From Sporothrix humicola (lineage: Eukaryota; Ascomycota; Sordariomycetes; Ophiostomatales; Ophiostomataceae): 64,000 bases of DNA. Of the stretch, positions 1-9,966 are shown in pieces. The stretch's first letter is position 1; each line of letters begins with the position of its first letter. Made by a program: the position numbers and the translations under genes. The stretch lies in NCBI GenBank assembly GCA_021396245.1, contig WNYE01000060.1, positions 62,001 to 126,000 of the forward strand. The letters run 5' to 3'. A model generated the notes under the pieces. It saw nothing but the letters and a program-made list of their open reading frames with translations. It made no database searches and was not told where the DNA came from.

Positions 1-684
1 TCTGCTGTAATTTCCATAATCGTGGTCTAGCAGGAGATCCATATCCATGCCAAAGGCGGTGCTGGAGCCACTCGACTCCGTGCCCAGACCGAGCATGCCG
101 CCGTGTCCATTTTGGTTTTGGTCGTTGTCGGAACGAAGAAGACCCTGCAAAGGATATGGCGAGAGAGGCAACGACGACAGCGACTGAAGTTGCAACGAGT
201 TGCCTTGAGGTTGTGCAAAGTTGACGGGCATATCCGTATTCCCATTCGTATTTTCGTCCACTAGCGGACCAAAGAATGATGGGCTGTTGCCAAGTGCAAG
301 CGCTGCCCAGGTGCTCTCATCTGGCTGGAGACCAGTCTGCAAGGCATGCGCCTGTTCTGATGCAGTCGACGAGGGCAATGTAGGGAAAATTGTGTGATTT
401 GTCGCCGGCGGCGTCAATGCCGTCCCAGTTGAGCTCGGCGTCGTGCCTGTGCCCGTACTGCCTTTGGATGCCGTGTCTTCATGTGTCGGGGATGCACTGG
501 CTCGTCTCTGGCGCTTCGGCGGCCGTCCAGGCTGGCCCGGAGCTCCAGTAACGCAGGCCGATCCCAGGTAGCTGCAGCGGGCACATGGCGCCGTGCTGTC
601 CTGTGCGCGCAGACATCGCACGCGCTTGGCCCGGCAGGGATCGCAGGCTGACCGCTTGGCCGTAGTTTTGGCCGGAGTTGACAT
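1..684 (-). CDS. Zn2Cys6 (GAL4-type) transcription factor, N-terminal part, truncated by the window edge
   Basis: The minus-strand frame is open from an ATG at 684 to base 1, giving 228 codons with no stop; the rest of the gene lies off the left edge. Residues about 14-40 form a binuclear zinc cluster with six cysteines spaced C-x2-C-x6-C-x9-C-x2-C-x6-C (first part CDPCRAKRVRC), the DNA-binding domain of fungal GAL4-family regulators. A basic Pro/Arg linker (GRPPKRQRR) follows, then Ser/Thr/Gln/Asn-rich sequence typical of the unstructured middle of these proteins. The start is set by the ATG just ahead of the cluster. The gene lies upstream of, and on the same strand as, two drug-exporter genes, so a pathway-specific activator of that block is likely; this is inference. 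An inverted repeat in its own promoter (813-860) suggests autoregulation. The class is certain; the target is not. Confidence 0.88.
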   Translation of the reverse strand, partial: MSTPAKTTAKRSACDPCRAKRVRCLRAQDSTAPCARCSYLGSACVTGAPGQPGRPPKRQRRASASPTHEDTASKGSTGTGTTPSSTGTALTPPATNHTIFPTLPSSTASEQAHALQTGLQPDESTWAALALGNSPSFFGPLVDENTNGNTDMPVNFAQPQGNSLQLQSLSSLPLSPYPLQGLLRSDNDQNQNGHGGMLGLGTESSGSSTAFGMDMDLLLDHDYGNYSR

Positions 685-812
685 TTCAATGTGGTGATGC
701 TGACATGTGGTGTTTATGTCTCGTGGATGGTGAGATTACGAAAGTGTGTTAATGGATACTGTAGCTGCGAGTGCATACACGCTGTAATTCCGATTTAGGC
801 AGGCTAACCACT

Positions 813-860
813 GAGGCAAACCCTCCTCGGAGAGTTTTGGCTCCTCGGAGGGTTTGCCTC
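813..860. promoter_or_regulatory. Inverted repeat with two CTCCTCGGAG boxes in the regulator's promoter
   Basis: GAGGCAAACCCTCC (813-826) and GGAGGGTTTGCCTC (847-860) are perfect 14-bp inverted arms. Between and overlapping them, the near-palindrome CTCCTCGGAG occurs twice, at 823-832 and 841-850. A closely related element, CTCCGCGGAGGGTTT, lies in the DHA2 exporter promoter at 2759-2773. CGG-containing palindromes are the usual targets of Zn2Cys6 dimers, so this may be an operator of the regulator that starts at 684. A CCAAT box follows at about 864. The repeat is visible directly; its function is inferred. Confidence 0.5.
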
Positions 861-919
861 TAGCCAATCAGGGCGCTATAATCTTGGACTGACCCACTAT
901 TTCAACCTCATCTCAACGT

Positions 920-2627
920 CTACCCCTCTGAACTCTCTTCAACACCAGGCTCTTTCTTCTCAACAATGCCAAAATCCGTGTCGTTTTCCTCTCGAAGAGC
1001 CAGCTGTCTCATGAGAGATGCTGCAATGATTCCCACGCCTCCAAAAGCAATAGCCACCTGCCAAGACCGTTGAAGTGCAAGGCTCTGGACAGAAATGACT
1101 TGGACTCTTGTTTGTGACGAGAGCGCATCCAGAAAACGCACATCGGCCGCCCCATATGCTCCCCCCGAAGTAAACACTGTGGCTACCGAAGAATCACTGA
1201 TAATCTCCTTTGCAAGCTGAGCCGCTCTACTCGTGTAAATAGCGCCAGCAATGGCCACACCCCACATGGTCCCGAAGCTTCTCAAGACACTAAACGTGGC
1301 CGTCGCCAGAGCGGTGTCTTTGTCCGTCAGAGGCGCCAGAAGCGCGGGCAGCATGGCGGCCATGCCGATGCCCGCACCAAAACTCTGCAGAATCTGGAAG
1401 CCGATCCAAGCACCAGCACTTGGCGTTTCGTCCAACAGAGTGAAAAGACCAAAGCCGATGATGACGAGGGCAAAACAGACGACCAGCAGCGGCTTGTATC
1501 GGCCAAACTTGGTCAACAGCAGGCCGCCCAGGATTGCACCGGGCAGGAGGGCTAGAATGGTCGGAAGCAGGGCGATGCCAGCGTGGTATGCGTCCATGGC
1601 GAGGACGCCCTGGAAATAGACTGGCAGAAAATAGAGCGTCCACATGGTGACGAGGCCGTGCACAAAAGCGATCAGAAAGGCAATGGCGCTCGTGGAGTTG
1701 TGGAAGAGCCGAAGGGGCACCATGGGATGTGGCGTGAGGCGAGGGCTGCCTTCAATGACAAGAAAAGCCGCCAAACCCGCTAGTCCAACCAGCAAGGGCA
1801 CGAGCACTTGGTACGACGACCACGGATACGCACCGCCAGCCCACCCCAAAGCAATAAGGATCGGTATCGTTCCGCCAACGAAAAGGACGTTGCCGAGCCA
1901 ATCGAGACTGGCAAGCTTCGTGGCCACGGTCTGGGACCGATCGTACTGGACGTGGAGGACGAGGACCAGCAAAACAACGGCCGCGCCACCAATGGGTAGC
2001 GTCATGTAAAAGGCCCATCGCCAGGTGCTCGAACGCACTAAAAGGCCGCCAAACAACGGCCCCAGAGCAGCACCAAGGCCGACCATGCTCATGACAGCGC
2101 CCATGTACGTCCCTCGCTGGCGCAGGGGCACCAGATCGCAGACCACAATCTCGCACAGAACGCCAATCCCAGCACCGCCAATGCCCTGGACGGCGCGGCC
2201 GGCAATCATGGCCGTCATCGAGCGAGCGCTGCCGCAGACCGCACTGCCGACAATGAACAATACGCCCGACGTGATGAGTGGCCATCGGCGGCCGAAAACG
2301 TTGGCGAGCTGGCCGAACATGGGCGTAAGTGAGGTCCTGCAAAATGGTGGTGTTAGGAACAGTAAGTGAGGGGAGAGAAAGGTGAAAGTGGACAACTCGA
2401 TGGACGTACATTGTGAGAAAGTAGGCATTGGACACCCAAATGTAGTCATTGCCGCCACCCAAATCCGAAATAATGGATGGGAGAATGGTCGACGTCACGG
2501 TCGCCTCGAGAGCGGCGAGGAGACAGACAAACGAGAGAGCCACGAGGATCGCCCAAAAGCGTGGGCCCGGGTTGAATTCAGGCGGACTCTCGTCGGTGCT
2601 GACAGGTTCTTCGTCTTTGTGTACCAT
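920..2627 (-). CDS. MFS multidrug exporter, DHA2 (14-TM) family
   Basis: Two exons, 2627-2410 and 2336-920, flank a 73-bp intron (2337-2409; donor GTACGT, acceptor TTGCAG) and encode 544 residues. Proteins of this family export drugs or secondary metabolites across the plasma membrane by proton antiport. Motif A lies at the exon junction and reads GQLANVFGRRW once spliced. The antiporter motif C reads GAALGPLFGG. Hydrophobic segments run nearly the whole length, consistent with 14 helices. The acidic N-terminus (MVHKDEEPVSTDE) precedes the first helix; another in-frame ATG 27 codons upstream (2708) gives an unconvincing leader, so 2627 was preferred. The gene is in tandem with a DHA1 exporter and downstream of the Zn2Cys6 regulator; its upstream region has a palindrome shared with that regulator. 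Substrate unknown. Confidence 0.9.
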
Positions 2628-2954
2628 TGTAAATATGTAAATAGATTGCAGTTTTAGTATTCGAGTGATTTGGTACTCGGTTTCTGAGAGTTCAGTTCTG
2701 AAGGCCATGCTTGGAAAATGGCAGGAGGCGTTCTGTTATTATGGCTGATTATTGTGAACTCCGCGGAGGGTTTCGCATGAGTGTCGGCCGCGCAATAATA
2801 CTAGACGGCCGCGCCTATTTTACTGCTTATGAAGGTTGATCGCCAAGCACAGTGGAAAAGAAAAGAAAAAAGGAAACGAGAAAACGATCAATATTAAATT
2901 ATGCCCGCTAAAATATGCTCGCTTTTGTCTATGAGACGCTGTTATGCAATTCGA
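2628..2954. promoter_or_regulatory. Promoter region of the DHA2 exporter with zinc-cluster-like sites
   Basis: This is the 327-bp gap between the DHA1 exporter's stop and the DHA2 exporter's start, both on the minus strand. A perfect 10-bp palindrome CTCCGCGGAG lies at 2759-2768 and continues as GGGTTT, matching the repeat in the regulator's promoter. CGGCCGCGC occurs twice, at 2785-2793 and 2806-2814, 21 bp apart (two helical turns). Both suggest Zn2Cys6 binding; this is inference from sequence form only. Confidence 0.4.
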
Positions 2955-4668
2955 TCAAGTCAAGTTCGCGGTGTACTTGCCCCTGGCCCGGATTTGGGGT
3001 CCGTACTTGGCAAAGAAAAAGGGAATGGGGATATTGAGCACGGCAAAGAACCCCAGCACACTAAACGCCCACCCATTGCCCAGCTTATCGTACCACGGCC
3101 GCACCAGCAGCGGCAATATGCCTGCAAGCACGCTCCGTGAAAACGTGTTGGCGGCCAGTGCACTCGCTCCCCAGCGCGTAAACGTGTCCACCAGATAGTT
3201 GACGGCACTCGTAAAGATCGTGTAGTACCCAAAGCCCATCATGGCCACGCCAATATTGGGTGCAATCCAGTGGATGTCTGTCCGAGATGTCCAGCCAATG
3301 ATGAACAGGCCGCCTGCCAGGACAGACGAGGCGATCTTCATGGGCGGCAGCCGTGCTTCAGGCACAGGAATGCCGCCGTTTGCTTCCAGGGTCCGGTTGT
3401 AATGCTGCTGGCTGTGCCAGCTCAGCATGGCGCCGCCGACAATGCCAATTAGAACGGACAGAAACGGCAGAGCACCAATCAAGCTGTTCCAGCCGCGTGT
3501 TTCTTGGAAGATGATCGGGAACGATGCAAGGCTGGCATAGAAGACGGCGTAGATGAACGACGAGTAGATGGTGACGGTGAGACAGATGGGTGTGACCAGC
3601 ATCTGCACGGGACGCAAGCCAAACTTGATGACCAGATCCTTGATGACAATATCTTTTTCTTCCCAAGCTGCGTGCAGTGCCCAGTTGCCCGTTGATTTGC
3701 GGAGAGCTTTTGCCTTTCTCGTCAGGAGGACAGGCGGATATGTCTCGTCAATAAAGATCAGGGCAATAACCAGAAGGACTGCCTGTATGATAAATGTGAT
3801 CTAGCTACGTCAGCACGTGTACGTGTAGGAAGAATCATAGACTGGACGCAGCCTTACATATTCTGTCCATCGCCAGCTTGCGCCGGATAGAATGAGAGCA
3901 CCTCCTACAATGGGGGCCAAGCACTATTTGTGTTAGTACCCGGCACATAATTATAGAAACATGACCAAAAAAACTGAAAAGAAAGAGACAGCCTTACCGG
4001 ACCACCGCAGACACATAGGGTGTAGCCGACAACGGCATTTCCTCGCTGCGTCGGCTTCCACAAGTCAACGACCACGCCGCCCCAGCAAGTGATTGGTGCT
4101 GTCCCCAGAAGCCCGCAGAAGAAGCGTGTAATCAACACTGTCTGAATATCTTTTGCGGTAGCCGTCGCAATGGACATTATCGTGGCAATGAAAACCGGTA
4201 TGAAAACGGCCCATTTTCGGCCATAGACTTCAGACAACGGCGCCCACAGAAACGGCCCAAAGCCCCATCCAATGAGGAGGAAGCTTGTTCCCAGTAGTGC
4301 GACCTCGGAGGATACATTGAACTCCTCGGCAATCTTCTCGTTTGCAGGAGCGTATCTGGTGATGTCAGTGTGTTGTCTTAGTTTAATAGATGTTTTAGGA
4401 AGGAGATGACGAAAATAATGGTAGATGCCGTAACTCACGCTGTACTTGCCCATACAGAGCAACAACTTGTCAAACTGTAAAGGAGACTCGTGTAAACCCG
4501 TTTTGAAAACGGCCAGTTCATCGGGTTGTATGGGTCGTCGGGACCGTCAAAGTCAACAATCAGACTTTCTCTCGTTTCCGGTGACGCCAACGGCGTTGAT
4601 GTCGGGTCTGTGATGGTGCCATTTTCCAGGTCGGCGGAGCCTTTGCTTTCCGTGATTATTCCAATCAT
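2955..4668 (-). CDS. MFS drug exporter, DHA1 (12-TM, polyamine/FLR1-like) family
   Basis: Four exons, 4668-4439, 4355-3998, 3923-3858 and 3800-2955, with introns of 83, 74 and 57 bp, encode 499 residues; all junctions are GT-AG and keep frame. The N-terminus carries the family's hydrophilic lead-in FDGPDDPYNPMNWPFSKR. Motif A reads APLSEVYGRKW, followed by the cytoplasmic DLWKPTQRG signature and the GGP-x4-VGG antiporter motif, which is assembled across intron 2. The C-terminal half begins with a long loop and then TM7 (FIYAVFYASLASFPIIF). Such proteins expel toxic compounds, azoles or polyamines by proton antiport. The gene is divergent from an S66 peptidase gene across 649 bp, so shared control is plausible. 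The ATG at 4668 was chosen over one at 4743 because the latter adds an atypical hydrophobic leader. Confidence 0.9.
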
Positions 4669-5317
4669 GTCAACATAGGAGGATGCAAAAATGACAAATG
4701 AAATGGAAACAAAAACATGAGAAAACGAGAGTGAATATAACATACATAAAACTTCACGCCGTCAACTTACAAGCCGGTACGACGTATATAAAAGACGGTA
4801 GTTGTGATGTTAGCGCGATATGCCACAGATGTCGACATGCCAAACCAAGGGCGCAGGCCCCGTAACGGAACGATCCTGGGTGGATGTAGCAGGCGTCGAC
4901 CTGCCCAATCGGGAATAGTGACCAACTAAGCCCGCCTCGAGCCCGCCCAATGGCGCCGGTTGACTCAACCGCAACTCATTCACACTCACAGCACCAACAT
5001 CATAACATAAGCAGGTGCTTGTAGGGCCATGTAGGAACGGTCGATTCTTCCAAAAACACAGGATGTCGTACCTCAATGTTGCATTTTCGAGCTGTAGTTA
5101 TGGTGTGATCAGAAGTTGCTATTGGCCGCAGAAGTCGGTGTCAACGATGCATCCTTCCAAATCGATGACTGCGACCTGTATTATTAATTCAGCATTTTGT
5201 CTGCGTGTATAAGAAACGTTACTGAGACCCTGTGTCTCCTTCCCCATCGTAGATCTACATACAAACAGATTCACCCACTAGATAAAGAAATAGAACATTC
5301 ACTCCACCTTATCCACA
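4669..5317. promoter_or_regulatory. Divergent promoter between the DHA1 exporter and the S66 peptidase
   Basis: This 649-bp divergent intergenic region contains a perfect 15-bp palindrome CGGTTGACTCAACCG at 4957-4971. Its inverted CGG/CCG ends are nine bases apart, the classic layout of a Zn2Cys6 dimer site. A CCAAT box (as ATTGG) lies near 5122, and TATATAAAA near 4786. The palindrome is certain; regulation by the nearby factor is inferred. Confidence 0.45.
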
Positions 5318-6397
5318 ATGCCGTCTCCAATCACACCAAAAGCCTTGCAGCCCGGCGCAACAATTGCGTTCGTTTCGCCGTCGGCCCGCTTGAACCAGAG
5401 ACTGGCGCCCGTTGTGGCCCGTGCCACAGCCGTTTTGACCGCGCAAGGCTATGTTGTCCGCGAGCTCTTCACGCCTGATAACGGCATCCAGTCGTCAATC
5501 GATCACCGCCTGTCCGAACTGCGCACGGCTTTTACGGATCCCACGATTGACGCCGTTATCTGCACAATTGGCGGCCCAGCATTTACAGAACTGCTGCCCG
5601 CCCTCATCGCCGACACAGAACTCCACGCTGCTATCCGCGCACAACCTAAAATTGTCGTCGGCTATTCGGACATTACTGGGCTTCACTGGTTCTTGCATGC
5701 ACTGACGGGCCTCCGTACATTCTATGGACCGGGTGCAATTGCGGAACTGGGAGAAGCAAATTCAGTCGACGACGATACGTCGCCGCTCGCATTTTGCGTC
5801 AAACACCTGTTCCGCGCTATCACGGACAGCACTCCGATTGGCGACATCGCTAGATCACCAACGTATGCACCCAAGGTTGACCCTTGCTGGCACGATGCTA
5901 CGTCGACTCAGTCGCCGGAACTTGCACCAACGGCTGGCTGGACATGGATCCGAGGTGGCAAAGGTCAGGGTCGTCTCTTTGGCGGCTGCGTCACCGTCAT
6001 GGCTCGTCTTGGCGGTGTCCGTGCCGTCGCTCCCGACTGGAAGGGCCGCATCGTCTTTATGGAGACACAGGTCGGCGACGACTTCGTCTCGGGCCTGAAT
6101 CTCAGCCGGTTCCGCGCCGGCGTGGCCGACCTGATTGCCCAGGGCGTCTTTGACGAAGCTGCAGGCCTCGTTGTTGGCCGGCCGTTTGGGTACAATACAG
6201 ACGAAGAGCGGGCGTCGTACGTCAATGTGATCAAGGGGCTGCTGTGTGAGGGCCGCTTGGCCGACAAGACCTTTCCCATTCTGTTCAACATCGACTTTGG
6301 CCATACGACCCCCATGGTCACCCTTCCATACGATGCACTGGCCGAGCTAGACTCGGAAAAGGACCGCTTTGCTATTTTGGAACCGGCCGTTCTTTGA
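5318..6397 (+). CDS. Family S66 serine peptidase (LD-carboxypeptidase / MccF-like)
   Basis: This is an intronless gene of 359 residues. Family S66 includes bacterial LD-carboxypeptidases, which trim murein tetrapeptides, and MccF, which inactivates the antibiotic microcin C7 and related aminoacyl-nucleotides. The three catalytic positions are all recognisable: nucleophile Ser117 in GYSD, Glu249 in FMET and His329 in FGHT. The N-domain motif CTIGGPAFTELLP (82-94) is also present. Length and spacing match MccF-type enzymes. There is no signal peptide, so a cytosolic enzyme is expected. Fungi lack murein, so an MccF-like detoxifying role is more likely than wall recycling, though that is inference. 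The family is mainly bacterial, which suggests ancient transfer. The gene is divergent from a drug exporter. The start is the first ATG after a leader; a possible AATAAA lies at 6423. Confidence 0.9.
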   Translation: MPSPITPKALQPGATIAFVSPSARLNQRLAPVVARATAVLTAQGYVVRELFTPDNGIQSSIDHRLSELRTAFTDPTIDAVICTIGGPAFTELLPALIADTELHAAIRAQPKIVVGYSDITGLHWFLHALTGLRTFYGPGAIAELGEANSVDDDTSPLAFCVKHLFRAITDSTPIGDIARSPTYAPKVDPCWHDATSTQSPELAPTAGWTWIRGGKGQGRLFGGCVTVMARLGGVRAVAPDWKGRIVFMETQVGDDFVSGLNLSRFRAGVADLIAQGVFDEAAGLVVGRPFGYNTDEERASYVNVIKGLLCEGRLADKTFPILFNIDFGHTTPMVTLPYDALAELDSEKDRFAILEPAVL

Positions 6398-8101
6398 CGA
6401 GTGAAGGTTCTAGATGATGAGAAATAAATAGTATAAATAGGTAGACACAACCACTAAACTATCGAAAGATACTGATGTCCGGCTACAATACCCCTGACGA
6501 AGGTCTCATGTATTTTGGAATAAGACATTCAAGTGTGGCAAATCGGATATACGAATACGACAATAGATGCTGTTGAACGTGAAAGCCAGGGCCGTTTACC
6601 TCTGCTCTCAAAGAGGCCCTTTACCCTTTACACCTTGCGTTCGTCTTCAGCCGGGCAGACGAGTGACCCCTGTTTTCACGGGATTCTACATTGTGTTCAC
6701 TGTTGTGTAGGCATTACTTTGTAATATTATACTGGGCACAGTGTGTCCGTGGTCGACAAGTCGTCCACTTTACCACTTTGCCGCCACAGTGGATTGCTCC
6801 CAACGGAGAGGAGGGCTGCCCTCTACAACTGCCTACCCTGGATCTGCAGCACACCGCGCCCCCCAACATCACTCCACAAGACCAGATGGAAGACGAGGAG
6901 ATGCGGCAAAACGACGAGGAGGAAATCTTTTACAGGGAACACTCAACGCAGCGACGTACAGCTATGCGGACACCGCCCCCGAAGTTTCAACCCATCACAG
7001 CTCGTGTACAAGAACGCGCCCGCAGAGACAACATGCTCGATGCTGGATGCTGGAGAGACCCTGGATCCCTAAAGATGGGCCTTGCTGAGCGGACCCCATA
7101 ATCTGGCTGATTAATCTGGCGAGTAATCTGGCTGACTTGGTGCCGGAGGCCACAGCCAAATGCTTAGTCTGGAGGAAGCCTCCCATCCCTTTTCCGAGCC
7201 AGACTCTGATGTGTTCAGAGCAAATTTACGTACACTTCAGGCTACTCGCCACCACAATCTTAATTGCTAGTGAGCCCCAACCCTCTTTTTCGTGGACAAG
7301 TAGGGCCGCCCCCGGCGTGCTATAATTATGACATACTTCCACGATAACATGACCCACCAACCACCAGAACTCAGGAGACGACTGTGGGGTTGTCCGCTCT
7401 CCACACTTGCACCCTTTTTCTGCGGTCAACTACACCCTGCCCAAATATGTCACCTCATGTATCTAAATTATGTGCCTACGACTCTGACGCTGGCATAAAA
7501 CGCCCTGCGAGCATGAGAAGGACGAGATGCCTGATGCAAGTTACACAGTGTGCCAAAGGAAAATGGAAGTTTAAACTCATTGACTTGACGAATGAAGAAA
7601 CGGACAGTGAAGGATACAGAGAGACAGTGTTCAGAATTCACTTCTATTAGAGACCAACCCGCATCGTTAATCATCTCATCGTTGTAGATCTTATGTTAGC
7701 CCGTGGTCACAATGCGTAGTCATCGTCATCCACGCCTGCTAGTACAAAATCCATGTCATACCCGCACTGCTAATGACAACCAACAAGAACTCTAGTCAGC
7801 CAAACTCCATTTCCGCCACACCACCTCCGAGACAATCCGAGAACCCTGGCGTTTTCTGGAGGATAAATAACCAGCTCCCCGCCCACACGGACAAAAAAAT
7901 GAAGACTGTTAGTTCATCATAGACAACAGGTAAGAAGAACCATCCATGAAAACTCACCTTCACCTCCTCAAAATCCCATCATTGTTCAATCGTCTCGGAT
8001 CCGGTGGCTCATCTCAAGGAGATGCATTGGGTGTTCGATGTCTGCCTCATTACTACTTTCCGTCAGTGAGATGCGGAAAGTAGGGAAAAAAAAAAAAAAA
8101 C
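6398..8101. other. Intergenic, no convincing gene
   Basis: Only short overlapping frames occur, with no recognisable domain and no credible intron chain. A short direct repeat of AATCTGGCTGA-like units lies around 7100-7136. A 15-base adenine run (8086-8100) abuts the minisatellite that follows. Confidence 0.5.
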
Positions 8102-8263
8102 CCAGAACCAACAGCGCCCCCAGAACCAACAGCGCCCCCAGAACCAACAGCGCCCCCAGAACCAACAGCGCCCCCAGAACCAACAGTGCCCCCAGAACTA
8201 CCAGAGCCCCCAGAACTACCAGAGCCCCCAGAATCAACAAATCCCCCAGAACCAACAGTGCCC
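8102..8263. repeat. 18-bp minisatellite, nine units
   Basis: Nine tandem 18-bp units of the form CCAGAACCAACAGCGCCC run from 8102 to 8263. The first four are identical and the rest are diverged, for example CCAGAACTACCAGAGCCC twice. Because 18 is a multiple of 3, several frames on both strands stay open and would give hexapeptide repeats (PEPTAP on plus, GAVGSG on minus). Each of these two frames has a stop just upstream and no start, so coding is not supported. Confidence 0.9.
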
Positions 8264-8517
8264 CAGGACTAATAAGCCCTTTTTCTCAGATCGTAACAAG
8301 GATTGAAATTCATCGCCTCGTGCGGAGTTCGCACGATCAGAATTTTGATGTTTTTCATCATAAATGATGGTCTCACCTGTTTGTCTCTTCATCTCTCAAA
8401 TATCACTAGAACCGATGGCCTTGTTTTGAACGGGATCTCGTTGGACGCTGGTGGTTTTTGCAGTCGATGCAAGGTAAGAGACCCAAAGCTGAATGGCATT
8501 TTCAGTATAATTTTTTG

Positions 8518-8830
8518 TCAACCAAACAAAGGCACACAGTGTTGGTCAAGCCAGTACTGTGGTTGTTCTTTCATCTTGCGGCACTGGGGGGTCGGATGGT
8601 AACCGGGGGCTTTGTTGGTATCGGGGGATCCATCAACCTGTGTGAGAGAATGGGTTAGCTTGTGTTGGCAAGTGTCAAGACATGGCTTGGGGGAATGGCG
8701 GAGAGGGCTATACCTTGAGGGGAGACCGACCAAGTTGAGCATGAGCTATCACGGCGGCAATGTGTATGTCGAAGAAGGGTAAAGGTGGAGACTGGGAAAA
8801 CCGGGGATACAGGGAAGACATTGATGACAT
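8518..8830 (-). CDS. Possible small spliced gene, 78 residues, unknown function
   Basis: On the minus strand a TATATATA box (8953-8960) is followed by a pyrimidine-rich leader and then an ATG at 8830. Exon 1 (8830-8714) ends at a GT donor. A 76-bp intron (8638-8713) has a good GCTAAC branch site and a CACACAG acceptor. Exon 2 (8637-8518) ends at TGA. The 78-residue product starts MSSMSSLYPRFSQSP and ends in a Cys/Trp-containing segment (QYWLDQHCVPLFG). No domain is recognised. The promoter-leader-intron arrangement looks real, but the ORF is short and the true start could differ. It may be a noncoding transcript. Confidence 0.33.
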
Positions 8831-9678
8831 TGAAGACAGTGAAGAGACGAGGAAATGGTTGAAAGGGAAGTTGAGGATGGAGATTGGAAAAGATGAAAAG
8901 AGAAGACAGAAAAGAGAATGAAGAGAGAAGGGGATGGGGAAATCTTCGAATGTATATATAGTTTCGTCGAGCGAACTGCTGATTAGGATTGTTGTTGCCG
9001 TATGTAGAAAGAAGTGACTCCTTTCCCTTCCACTTTCCCTTTTACAATGTTATGATTTTTCCCGATCTTTGATGGCCGTTCAACGGAGGCGACCTAATGC
9101 TTTATTGAGGAAGGACCATTCGAGCATTTCACTGTAGACATCGTAGGACTTTTGTGAGACTAGGAAGGTACAGGGCGCCCATGTCATGAATATGGAAAGA
9201 GAGATCACGACAAGTTGGGATTCCTAGCACCAAAACAAGCCCACATGATCTGTCGCTCTTGACGAATGGAAAGAGCAAGGCTGGTTGTCTTGGTGTGCCC
9301 CAGGAAACGAGGAGATGACTAGAAACAGTGGAAGGCGCATGCAAACAGGTACGGCAGTCTCAGTCCCAAGCAATTTCTGCGTGCTCCCGATTTGAGAAGG
9401 ACTGATAGAAACTGGAAACATGAACGGAAGGAGGCCCCAGAAGGATTATGCTTTCACAATGAAATACCACGTCTTCAACGGAAGGAACTATCTGGAAATC
9501 GTGTTCACATGGTAAATGACAGCTTCATCGTGAGGACAGAGGAAAGACATAAAATAATAATCAGGAAAGAGACATCTTCACGTTGGCATATGGATGGCAA
9601 GAGCAATGGTAGCTGGGAAAGAGCGACGGGTTTTAAAGATATAAACAGAAAGAGCATCGAAACAACCTGGTGGTATCA

Positions 9679-9966
9679 ATCAGGCCAGGGGGTTTTCACA
9701 TGCCAAATGCCATTTTTGACAAGGAAAGAGCAGTTAAGATTTGGGAAAGAACGATGTTATGACCGTGTGATTTGGCGATATTACAGAAAGAGCGTCAAAA
9801 GAGCGCAAAGCAATCTAGTGCCATCAAGCCAGGTGAGTTTCACATGTTAGAATGCTAATTTGCGACAAGGAAAGAGCATCTGGCATTTGGGAAACAACGA
9901 TTCCACGACCGTTTGAAAATGGCAAGAACAACCATCTGCTGCAATTGTGTGAAGAAGGCATAATAC
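9679..9966. repeat. Degenerate ~144-bp tandem duplication
   Basis: Two copies begin at 9679 (ATCAGGCCAGG) and 9823 (ATCAAGCCAGG). They share ordered blocks at matching offsets: a TTTCACATG block, GACAAGGAAAGAGCA (9718 and 9864), TTGGGAAA (9741 and 9887) and GACCGT/G (9761 and 9907). Further GAAAGAGC motifs occur on both sides, so older copies may flank these. The unit is noncoding and resembles no element I know. Confidence 0.6.
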
